This document shows positions 1-6,215 of a stretch of 10,289 nt of DNA, piece after piece. Made by a program: the position numbers and the translations under genes. The notes under the pieces were generated by a model that worked only from the letters and a program-made list of their open reading frames with translations, was not told the origin of the DNA and did no database searches. The DNA is from Bdellovibrionales bacterium (lineage in GTDB: Bacteria > Bdellovibrionota > UBA2361 > JAGRAS01), in contig JAGRAS010000033.1 of NCBI GenBank assembly GCA_020434465.1, forward strand, positions 1 through 10,289, written 5' to 3'. Positions within the stretch are counted from its first letter, which is position 1; every line of letters begins with the position of its first letter.

Positions 1-391
1 AACTATTATCTGTAATATCTTTGTAGGAAAATTTTGGAGGTTCAGAATCTTTATAAACTTTTTTAACTTCAACATGAATAATTGAATCTAATATAAGTAA
101 TATTTCTTTTGGATGTTTGTCAGGAGTAATCAAATTTGGCATTTTCGCTGCTAATCTTGGAAAACAAAATTTTCCAAATGCATTAACTGCCTCAGAAAGA
201 CTAACACCCAAAATTTCTACTGCTTTTCCAGCCATTTTTATAAAATCGCTATCTGGGTAGGTCCCAGGCCCTACAAAAGGCTCTTTAGTCGCAAGTTTTT
301 CATGAATTTCTGTATAGATTTTTTCAAAAGTCTCTACACCCCAATTCTCAACAATAAAATCTTCAAGTAAATTAAAAATCTCTCCTTTCAT
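1..391 (-). CDS. H-NOX heme NO-binding sensor protein (C-terminus beyond left edge)
   Basis: Reading the minus strand from the ATG at 391 gives 130 residues with no stop, so the gene is cut by the window edge. The protein starts MKGEIFNLLEDF and contains FGKFCFPRL (72-80), then ILDSIIHVEVKKVYKD (100-115) and EPPKF (117-121). This is the order and wording of H-NOX (HNOB) domains: His106 matches the proximal heme ligand, and the proline pair matches the proline that packs on the heme. The YxSxR motif that holds the heme propionates would fall just past the edge. Family members bind NO in a ferrous heme and usually control a partner histidine kinase or cyclic-di-GMP enzyme. A GGAG ribosome site lies about 8 bases upstream of the start, and the gene follows the upstream regulator by 21 bases, so it is the fourth cistron in view. 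Ligand choice (NO only, or also O2) cannot be judged from the visible part. Confidence 0.9.
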   Translation of the reverse strand, partial: MKGEIFNLLEDFIVENWGVETFEKIYTEIHEKLATKEPFVGPGTYPDSDFIKMAGKAVEILGVSLSEAVNAFGKFCFPRLAAKMPNLITPDKHPKEILLILDSIIHVEVKKVYKDSEPPKFSYKDITDNS

Positions 392-412
392 CTTAACGCT
401 CCATTAAAAAAT

Positions 413-1000
413 TTATAAAAGTTCTTTTTCAATTTCTTTAATTAAATCTTCAAAATTATCAGTTGAATTTTCTAGAACTACATGGCCTGTGCTATCGCGA
501 GTGATTCTACTGATACCAGGATGATTCTTTTCTAGGCTCTCAATCATGTGCTTTTGCTCGCGATAAGATTGTAAAAGCTCACTAGCTTTTTCAAAAAGTT
601 TTAATCGAGTACAAGCCTCTCTTAATGATACTGCTAATTCTATTGCATTAATTGGTTTTTGAAAAAATCTGAATATCTCTCCCTCATTAATCATTGAGAG
701 TGCTAAATTCAAATCTGCATTACCAGTAATCATAATTCTGATAATTTCTGGCTTTATTTCTTTAATTTTCAATAAGAAGTTTTGCCCGTTCATTGACGGC
801 ATAGAATAATCAGACACAACAATTGAAATATTCTCAGTCCTAACAATACGAAAAGCATCTATAGGATCGTTTGATACTATTACTTCATATGGTTCATTTC
901 TAAGTGTTCTAAAAACGCTCTTTGTTAAATAAGTATCATCATCGAGAATTAGAACCTTTACTTTCTCTTCTAGAGTAACCTTAAGATTTTGTTGAATCAT
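413..1000 (-). CDS. Response regulator, receiver domain with helical C-terminal tail
   Basis: 195 residues. An N-terminal receiver domain (about 14-133) carries the acidic cluster D20-D22, phospho-acceptor D64 in VVSDYSMP, T92 and K115 in FFQKP, so it looks phosphorylatable. Residues 134-160 look helical and possibly coiled. They are followed by a short segment beginning HPGISRITRD (160-169) that recurs in some receiver-only-like regulators. No DNA-binding or enzymatic domain is visible. The start codon overlaps the previous stop (TAATG) and has a strong GGAGGA ribosome site six bases upstream, the best in the operon, which fixes the start. Its receiver resembles those of the two upstream genes (TG.AD....A, then IFRF..KP), suggesting a shared phosphodonor. 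As it sits directly before the H-NOX gene, it probably acts in the same NO pathway, perhaps through protein contact. Its target is unknown. Confidence 0.85.
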   Translation of the reverse strand: MIQQNLKVTLEEKVKVLILDDDTYLTKSVFRTLRNEPYEVIVSNDPIDAFRIVRTENISIVVSDYSMPSMNGQNFLLKIKEIKPEIIRIMITGNADLNLALSMINEGEIFRFFQKPINAIELAVSLREACTRLKLFEKASELLQSYREQKHMIESLEKNHPGISRITRDSTGHVVLENSTDNFEDLIKEIEKELL

Positions 1001-2145
1001 TAAATATCCTCCGTTGGTATTCTACAATTCACAACTAATGGCTCATTAACACCTACAAAGGTTGCATAGTTATTTATTCTTTCTACTAAGGTATCTGTAA
1101 CTTTTACTCCTTTTGAAACAAGCAAAACTCCTTCCTTTGTAAAAACATCAGCTAATAAAATTTGGCCTGGAACAAGTTCAGCTACACGAATGTTAAACTT
1201 TTCTCGATTTTGACTCTCAAGTTTATCAATATTAGAGCCTTTATTTATTAACTTCTCAATTCCATCAACAATCTCTTTAGAGAAAATTTCAGGCTTACTT
1301 CTTAATAAATCAACTATTTTTTCATTAGGTACCCCTCGAGCTTCAAGTGTGCTTAGAGTTTGTAAAGCAAATATCATACTGCTCCCTAATTTTTCTTTTT
1401 TAGTTCGCGTTTCAGCCAACTCAGGATTTATTATTTTAGCAACAGACTCTAAACGAGGTATATTTCTAATTAACTCTGCACTGACCGAAGGAATTCTTGC
1501 TAATACCGTTTCTTCCTCTGCAGAAAGTTTTTCTCCATTTAAATGTTTTTGTGAAATCTCATGCGGAATTACAATCAAACCAATATTTGATAGCATTGCT
1601 GCTAACTCGATATCCCAATATGAATCTAGTTTTATAATCTTACAGAGATCTCGAATTGACTCTCTAAGCTGCATTGTTTTACCAAAACCTTTAGGATCAA
1701 CCATGGACAAAATATCTGTTAATACCTTCACACTTCCAGAAAGTGTGTTCTGAAGTAATTCTTTTTCAGCATTAACTAAACGAGCTTGTTTTATTGCGTC
1801 ATTTAAAGCTTTTGATAAATCTTCGATACTACAAGGTTTATTTAAAAATCTAAAAATATTACTTTCGTTTACCGCTTTTACAGCAATTTCTTGATCAGCA
1901 ATTCCGGTTAGCATCATTCTAACAATATTTGGCCTTAGCTTTTGGACTTCTTGAAGCAAGCTTATTCCATCCATTCTAGGCATTTGCATATCTGAAACTA
2001 CAACTGAAATATCTGGATTACTCTTAAGTGTATCTAATGCTTGCAGAGGATCTGACTCTATTAATAATTCAAAGTCTCCTCTAAAATGCCGCTTAAAAGA
2101 CTTAAGCACGTTCGGCTCATCATCTATTAATAGAATTCTTTCCAT
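1000..2145 (-). CDS. Response regulator: receiver plus degenerate HD-GYP domain (HnoD-like)
   Basis: 381 residues. The receiver (about 2-120) has D8-D9, phospho-acceptor D52, T80 and K103, all intact. Residues about 135-300 align by eye with an HD-GYP domain, but the metal site is gone: where active enzymes read HDIGK, this reads SNIGL (186-190), and the later His residues are also absent. It is therefore unlikely to hydrolyse cyclic-di-GMP. A C-terminal segment (about 317-370, with ELVPGQILLADVFTKEGVLL) resembles the small beta region found next to some HD-GYP regulators. In Shewanella the H-NOX network includes HnoD, a degenerate HD-GYP response regulator acting as an allosteric protein, and this gene fits that role. 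The partner phosphodiesterase HnoB (EAL) is not in this window. Translation is coupled at both ends by TAATG overlaps (at 2145 with the upstream gene, at 1000 with the downstream gene). The HnoD comparison is by domain logic, not alignment. Confidence 0.85.
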   Translation of the reverse strand: MERILLIDDEPNVLKSFKRHFRGDFELLIESDPLQALDTLKSNPDISVVVSDMQMPRMDGISLLQEVQKLRPNIVRMMLTGIADQEIAVKAVNESNIFRFLNKPCSIEDLSKALNDAIKQARLVNAEKELLQNTLSGSVKVLTDILSMVDPKGFGKTMQLRESIRDLCKIIKLDSYWDIELAAMLSNIGLIVIPHEISQKHLNGEKLSAEEETVLARIPSVSAELIRNIPRLESVAKIINPELAETRTKKEKLGSSMIFALQTLSTLEARGVPNEKIVDLLRSKPEIFSKEIVDGIEKLINKGSNIDKLESQNREKFNIRVAELVPGQILLADVFTKEGVLLVSKGVKVTDTLVERINNYATFVGVNEPLVVNCRIPTEDI

Positions 2146-3350
2146 TATTTTAATTCTTTAGTTTTAGTTTCAACAAGGCTGCGCCACTCATCAATACGAT
2201 GAAGCTTTCCTAATTTCTGAATATAATGTTCGTCTAGAATTAAACTAGGTCTAAATCGTGGCGCAGGATTTAGACAGTTATCCAAAGTGTTCGCTACATA
2301 AACGGCAGACAGAATATTAAACTCATTGTGCGGATAGCTTTCAGGTTGCTTATGAAAAATTATTGTATCAACAATATCTTTTGGTAGATTCCAAAGTGAT
2401 AGCAAATATGCACCAATTTCAGGATGGCTTGAAGTGAATAATTCTTTTTCTGCTTTTACAAGTGTATAATTACCACTCTCAACCATGCTTCTTATTTTTT
2501 TGTACACTGCTGGCTTTTTCTCAGCTAAAAGAACTCTGCCAAGTTCATGCAAGAGTCCTGCTGTGTATGCCAACTCGCATTTATCAATTGAGATTTCTTC
2601 AAGTTTAGCTAATGAATATGCAAATTCTGCTACTCTTACACTATGATCAGTTGTTCTTTCATAACAAAAAACATCTGGATCTGCAGTCCATGTGCGGAAA
2701 GTACTGTTATCAAAAACTAGAGTTTTCAGTAAATCTTTACCCAGAATTTCTACAGCTTTAGTAATGTTTCCGGTTTCAATTGCTCTACCAAAATATGATG
2801 AATTTACGAGATGCAAAACTTTTACAGCAAGCCCAATATCTTTTTTTACAGATTCCGCTATTTGGTTAATATTTGAATTTTCATCTTGTAACAAACTTCT
2901 GATTGCATATAAGTTTTGAGACAAAACTGGCACACTATGAAATTCTGAAACTATTTCTTTAACTTCCTTAGACCCCAACAACTCTCTTGTATTACAAGCA
3001 TTTATTATTCTAGTGCTTAATACATCTGGATCACATGGTTTTGAAATAAATTGATGTGAAGAGTTGATAACTTGAAAAATTGAATCAATTTCTGCTTGTC
3101 CTGAAAGAACAAGGCGTACAGTAAAGGGGCAAATTTCTTTTACTTTTGATAATAATGTGGCTCCATTTACCTGAGGCATTTTTATATCTGTTACAATAAC
3201 ATCAAAGCATTTTCTCTGCACAAGATCTAAAGCCTCGTCGCCACCACCTGCAAATTCCATATCCCATTTATCGCGCATTGGCCTTAGCATTCTTTTTAAG
3301 CCGTTTAGGATATTGCTTTCATCATCAACGAATAAAACTTGCTTTTTCAT
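2145..3350 (-). CDS. Response regulator: receiver plus HDOD output domain
   Basis: 401 residues if started at the ATG at 3350 (MKKQVLFVDDES). An ATG at 3365 (406 residues) is possible. The TTG at 3374 lies before the predicted sigma-54 transcription start near 3372, so I reject it. The receiver (about 1-125) has D9-D10, phospho-acceptor D55 in VTDIKMP, S83 and K104. Residues about 130-335 form an HDOD domain: FHSVPVLSQNLYAI, then VKVLHLVNSSYFG, a helical core with H236, and LLHELGRVLL (264-273), where HE replaces the usual HD. HDOD proteins are non-catalytic relatives of HD hydrolases and act mainly through protein contacts in signalling. It is the first gene of the H-NOX operon, about 35 bases from the sigma-54 promoter, and ends in a TAATG overlap with the next gene. 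Receiver-HDOD plus H-NOX suggests an NO-responsive behavioural output, which is inference. Confidence 0.85.
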   Translation of the reverse strand: MKKQVLFVDDESNILNGLKRMLRPMRDKWDMEFAGGGDEALDLVQRKCFDVIVTDIKMPQVNGATLLSKVKEICPFTVRLVLSGQAEIDSIFQVINSSHQFISKPCDPDVLSTRIINACNTRELLGSKEVKEIVSEFHSVPVLSQNLYAIRSLLQDENSNINQIAESVKKDIGLAVKVLHLVNSSYFGRAIETGNITKAVEILGKDLLKTLVFDNSTFRTWTADPDVFCYERTTDHSVRVAEFAYSLAKLEEISIDKCELAYTAGLLHELGRVLLAEKKPAVYKKIRSMVESGNYTLVKAEKELFTSSHPEIGAYLLSLWNLPKDIVDTIIFHKQPESYPHNEFNILSAVYVANTLDNCLNPAPRFRPSLILDEHYIQKLGKLHRIDEWRSLVETKTKELK

Positions 3351-3382
3351 TTTTTCATCTTGCATAGTTAACAAATACTGAT

Positions 3383-3399
3383 TGCAACTAAGGTGCCAA
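3383..3399 (-). promoter_or_regulatory. Sigma-54 (-24/-12) promoter for the H-NOX/response-regulator operon
   Basis: On the minus strand the sequence reads TTGGCACC-TTAG-TTGCA, matching the sigma-54 consensus in both boxes with the required GG-N10-GC spacing (GG at 3397-3396, GC at 3385-3384). With the C at -12, transcription should begin near 3372, which places the first good ATG (3350) 22 bases downstream. A sigma-54 activator gene lies divergently next door, so both halves of the circuit are present. Confidence 0.85.
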
Positions 3400-3405
3400 A
3401 GACAG

Positions 3406-3426
3406 TTAAGGGTAAAATACCCTTAA
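3406..3426. promoter_or_regulatory. Perfect 21-bp inverted repeat, candidate operator
   Basis: Half-sites TTAAGGGTA and TACCCTTAA are separated by AAA and pair perfectly. The centre (3416) is about 44 bases upstream of the predicted sigma-54 start and just behind the -24 box. Its sequence is unrelated to the TGTAA-N3-TTACA pair nearby, so it probably binds a different protein. No T-tract follows on either strand, which argues against a terminator. The binding factor is unknown. Confidence 0.5.
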
Positions 3427-3443
3427 TTACAGGGAATTAAGCT

Positions 3444-3472
3444 TTGGATATTTCTAAAAAGGCATTTAGAAT
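3444..3472 (+). promoter_or_regulatory. Predicted sigma-70 promoter of the sigma-54 activator gene
   Basis: TTGGAT (3444-3449) and TAGAAT (3467-3472) are separated by exactly 17 bases, giving a start near 3479 and a leader of about 35 bases before the ATG at 3514. The leader has no clear Shine-Dalgarno sequence. The -10 box and start point overlap the inverted repeat at 3468-3488, so a protein bound there should block this promoter. Confidence 0.55.
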
Positions 3473-3488
3473 GTAAACTTTACATTCT
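3468..3488. promoter_or_regulatory. Inverted repeat 1, candidate activator-binding site
   Basis: A perfect repeat of AGAATGTAAA and its complement around a single central base (3478). The core fits TGTAA-N3-TTACA (3472-3484). The centre lies about 106 bases upstream of the sigma-54 start, a normal distance for a sigma-54 enhancer, and overlaps the -10 box of the activator's own promoter. Confidence 0.7.
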
Positions 3489-3490
3489 AT

Positions 3491-3507
3491 TTTGTAATTC
3501 TTACAAA
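3491..3507. promoter_or_regulatory. Inverted repeat 2, second candidate activator-binding site
   Basis: TTTGTAA and TTACAAA flank TTC, giving the same TGTAA-N3-TTACA core (3493-3505) as the repeat at 3468-3488. The two centres (3478 and 3499) are 21 bp apart, two helical turns, so bound dimers would face the same side of the DNA. This is the usual arrangement for activators that assemble into an AAA+ ring. It sits about 127 bases upstream of the sigma-54 start and six bases before the activator's start codon. Confidence 0.7.
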
Positions 3508-3513
3508 CTTGCA

Positions 3514-4848
3514 ATGACTAGTATTTTAGAAAAGAATCAATCCAATAATCTTCAACTAGGGATCTCTATTAGTGATGAAGATTTATATCAAAAACTAGCT
3601 TCTATTTTGAATGGTTCAAACTTTGAGGTTTTTAAACTAAACTCAAATAGCATACCTGAATTTTCAGTTATAATAGCTGATCCTAAGTCTTGGGAAGCTT
3701 TAAGCGCAGATAACAACTGTAATGCAGAAATAATAATCATTACTAAAGAGGCAAGCACACTTGAGTTTGAGTCAATGATCAAGTCAGGAGCTTTCTGGTG
3801 TATATCAGATACTACCAAAAAAGAAGAAATCCTTGCGCTTATTACAAAAGCTTTTGTGATAAACGAGATAAAATCAATTAATCAGGACTTATTAGCTGCT
3901 GTTAGTGGAAATACTTGGGAATCAGACTTTATCTCAGCAAGCCCGATTATGAATACCTTTCTTGATAAGGTTAGAAAGGTAAGTAATCTAGATTCAAGTT
4001 TATTACTTACTGGTGAAAATGGAACTGGCAAAACGCTTTTGGCTAGAACGATTCATGCTAGAAGTAATCGCCGAGATAAACCTTTTGTTGTTGTTAGTTG
4101 TGCTGCCATTCCAAGAGATTTAATAGAATCTGAGTTGTTTGGCTATGAAAAAGGCTCATTTACCGGAGCCACCAATTCCCGACCTGGTAGTTTTGAACTT
4201 GCAAATGAGGGAACAATTTTTTTAGATGAAATTGGAGATCTTCCATTAGAGTTGCAACCAAAATTATTATCTATTTTACAAGATAGGAAAGTCAAGCGGA
4301 TTGGTGCAAGTAAAGAAATAATTCTAGATGTTAGAATTATCGCTGCGACAAATATCGAATTGGAAAAAGCTATTCAAGAAAAAAAATTCCGACAAGACTT
4401 ATTTTTTCGCTTAAATGTTTTGTCTCTAAAAATTCCTCCACTAAGAGAAAGAGTTGAAGATATAGAACCTTTATCTCAATATATACTTTCAAGAATTTCA
4501 AAAAAAAGAGGGACTGATGCATTTAGGTTAAGCAATCAATCACTAGAAAAACTTAAAAAACATACATGGCCAGGAAATGTTAGAGAGTTAGAAAATATTT
4601 TAGAAAGAGCTTCTGCGTTTTCTAATTCAAATATTCTTGAAATAGAAGATTTAAATACGCCCTACACTCAAGTAAGCCAAGCTGACTTGCCTGCGTTATC
4701 AGGCTTTAAACTTGAAGATATTGAAGCAAAAGCTATTAAAGACACCTTGGTAAAATACAATGGTAATAAACAAGAAGCAGCCAATTCTCTTGGGATAAGC
4801 ACAAAAAGCATTTACAATAAAATTGAAAAATATGGTATTAAAATCTAG
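3514..4848 (+). CDS. Sigma-54-dependent transcriptional activator (NtrC family, degenerate receiver)
   Basis: 444 residues. The N-terminal domain (about 13-120) looks like a receiver: acidic D21-D23, D56 at the phospho-acceptor position (VIIAD) and T77 are present, but the conserved lysine is missing (CISDTT replaces the usual KP region), so ordinary phosphorylation control is doubtful. The AAA+ domain (about 138-375) has Walker A GENGTGKT (167-174), Walker B TIFLDE (234-239), and GSFTGA (214-219) in place of GAFTGA, the loop that contacts sigma-54. Residues FRQDLFFRL (292-300) carry the arginine-finger region. A Fis-type helix-turn-helix (about 400-444, NKQEAANSLGISTKSIYNKI) binds DNA. It diverges from the H-NOX operon with a sigma-54 promoter and paired inverted repeats between them, so it most likely activates that operon and represses itself. 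It lacks the GAF domain of NorR and the LFRS motif that FleQ uses for cyclic-di-GMP. No ribosome site precedes the ATG. Confidence 0.9.
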   Translation: MTSILEKNQSNNLQLGISISDEDLYQKLASILNGSNFEVFKLNSNSIPEFSVIIADPKSWEALSADNNCNAEIIIITKEASTLEFESMIKSGAFWCISDTTKKEEILALITKAFVINEIKSINQDLLAAVSGNTWESDFISASPIMNTFLDKVRKVSNLDSSLLLTGENGTGKTLLARTIHARSNRRDKPFVVVSCAAIPRDLIESELFGYEKGSFTGATNSRPGSFELANEGTIFLDEIGDLPLELQPKLLSILQDRKVKRIGASKEIILDVRIIAATNIELEKAIQEKKFRQDLFFRLNVLSLKIPPLRERVEDIEPLSQYILSRISKKRGTDAFRLSNQSLEKLKKHTWPGNVRELENILERASAFSNSNILEIEDLNTPYTQVSQADLPALSGFKLEDIEAKAIKDTLVKYNGNKQEAANSLGISTKSIYNKIEKYGIKI

Positions 4849-4903
4849 ACTATTTAATCACTTGATTTCTTAATTTATTCAATAATATAAATAGTATCAA
4901 AGA

Positions 4904-4912
4904 TGCTATAAT
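4904..4912 (+). promoter_or_regulatory. Extended -10 element directly before hisS
   Basis: TGC-TATAAT (TG at 4904-4905, hexamer 4907-4912) is a consensus extended -10 box. No convincing -35 box is spaced before it, which extended -10 promoters tolerate. The predicted start (about 4917-4919) coincides with the hisS ATG at 4917 and no Shine-Dalgarno sequence is present, so a leaderless message is possible. Chance occurrence in AT-rich DNA cannot be excluded. Confidence 0.45.
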
Positions 4913-4916
4913 TAAA

Positions 4917-6215
4917 ATGAACAAGAAACTAAGCACCGGACCATACAAAGGAACAAGAGACTTTTATCCAGCTGACAAAGCTATTCAAAGTTATATTTTT
5001 GATGTCATGGCTGAAGTAGCTGAGCTTTACGGATATGAAGAATATGATGGGCCTATTCTTGAAAGCACAGAAATTTACAGAATCAAATCTGGCGATGAAA
5101 TTGTAAACCAACAAACATATACCTTTGAAGATCGCGGAGGTAGAGAAGTAACAATTCGACCTGAAATGACTCCTACCGTTGCAAGAATGGTAGCTGCTAA
5201 GCGACGTGAACTTGCATTTCCTTTACGCTGGTATTCAATTCCAAATCTTTACCGTTATGAAAAACCACAAAGAGGAAGGTTACGCGAACATTGGCAATTA
5301 AATGCTGATATTTTCGGAGTGAATTCTGTTGATGCTGACATTGAAATTATTCAACTAGCTAACTCTATTATGCAAGCATTTGGTGCGGAAGAAAAAAACT
5401 ACGAAATTAGAGTAAATAATAGAAAGCTTGTTAATCATTTTCTTTATAGTGTGTTGAATCTATCTAAAGAAAATGGAAATGAACTTTCAAAACTAATCGA
5501 TAGAAAAGACAAAATGAAGCCTGAAGCCTTTCAGGAAAACTTAAATTCCATACTACCAAATTATCAAGAAGTCTTTTTAAATTTTATCAATTCAAAAAAT
5601 ATCGATGAGCTAACTATAGAATTGCAAAATTCAGACGGCGCAAAAGAACTAAATGAAGTTCTAACAAAACTTAAATCTTTGGGAGTTAATTCAGCTAAGT
5701 TTCATCCAAGCCTAATGCGAGGATTTGACTATTACACTGGGGGCGTTTTTGAAGTTTTTGATTTGCACCCTGAAAATAATCGCTCACTCTTCGGCGGTGG
5801 TCGCTATGACAATTTAGTTGGTGATTTTGGAGTCGACGCTGTAAGCGGCGCTGGCTTTGGCATGGGAGATGTTACAATTAAAGATTTTTTAGAAACTTAC
5901 AAACTTCTGCCTGAAATTCCCTCAAGCACAAGTATTTACATCTGCCCTCTAGCTACGGAGTTTTTCTTTGAATGTACCAAGCTCGCAACTGAGTTAAGGG
6001 AGCATGGAATTAATGTGGCAGTTGACTATTCTGGTAAAAAAGTTGGTGCACAAATAAAAACAGCATCTAGCCAAAAAATTCCGCATGTAATCTGCATTGG
6101 CGAAGAAGAAATCAAATCCAGAAAGATAAAAATTAAAGACCTAGAGACACGTGAAGAAACGGAGCTTGAACTAGATGGTTTAGCTGAAGCGCTTTTATCA
6201 ACTGAATATGAGTAA
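4917..6215 (+). CDS. hisS: Histidyl-tRNA synthetase
   Basis: 432 residues, normal for bacterial HisRS. This cytosolic class II synthetase charges tRNA-His using ATP. Visible marks are the N-terminal KGTRDFYP (11-18), motif 2 around RYEKPQRGRLREHWQ (113-127), the histidine-binding motif LMRGFDYYTGGVFE (266-279) with R268 at the catalytic arginine, FGGGRYDNLV (292-301), and motif 3 GAGFGMGD (311-318). The C-terminal anticodon-binding domain spans about 335-430. The motif 2 wording REHWQLNADIFG and the GG after DYYT differ from the E. coli pattern (REFHQ, DYYT-RTVFE) and point to a divergent HisRS branch. The conserved KGTRDF begins at residue 11, so the ATG at 4917 must be the start even though it has no ribosome site. 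The gene overlaps the following membrane-protein gene by eight bases, so the two are probably co-transcribed. Confidence 0.95.
   Translation: MNKKLSTGPYKGTRDFYPADKAIQSYIFDVMAEVAELYGYEEYDGPILESTEIYRIKSGDEIVNQQTYTFEDRGGREVTIRPEMTPTVARMVAAKRRELAFPLRWYSIPNLYRYEKPQRGRLREHWQLNADIFGVNSVDADIEIIQLANSIMQAFGAEEKNYEIRVNNRKLVNHFLYSVLNLSKENGNELSKLIDRKDKMKPEAFQENLNSILPNYQEVFLNFINSKNIDELTIELQNSDGAKELNEVLTKLKSLGVNSAKFHPSLMRGFDYYTGGVFEVFDLHPENNRSLFGGGRYDNLVGDFGVDAVSGAGFGMGDVTIKDFLETYKLLPEIPSSTSIYICPLATEFFFECTKLATELREHGINVAVDYSGKKVGAQIKTASSQKIPHVICIGEEEIKSRKIKIKDLETREETELELDGLAEALLSTEYE

Noticed and set aside
1349..1753. Plus-strand open frame opposite the degenerate HD-GYP regulator
   Set aside because: It is antisense to a well-supported coding region, shows no recognisable domain or ribosome site, and is explained by the codon use of the minus-strand gene.
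3351..3374. Longer N-terminus of the receiver-HDOD protein from TTG at 3374
   Set aside because: The predicted sigma-54 transcription start (about 3372) lies inside this extension, there is no ribosome site, and receiver proteins typically begin a few residues before the VLFVDDE strand.
3514..4848. Naming the sigma-54 activator NorR, or a FleQ-type cyclic-di-GMP regulator
   Set aside because: Its N-terminus looks like a receiver, not the GAF domain of NorR, and the LFRS motif of FleQ before the AAA+ domain is absent.
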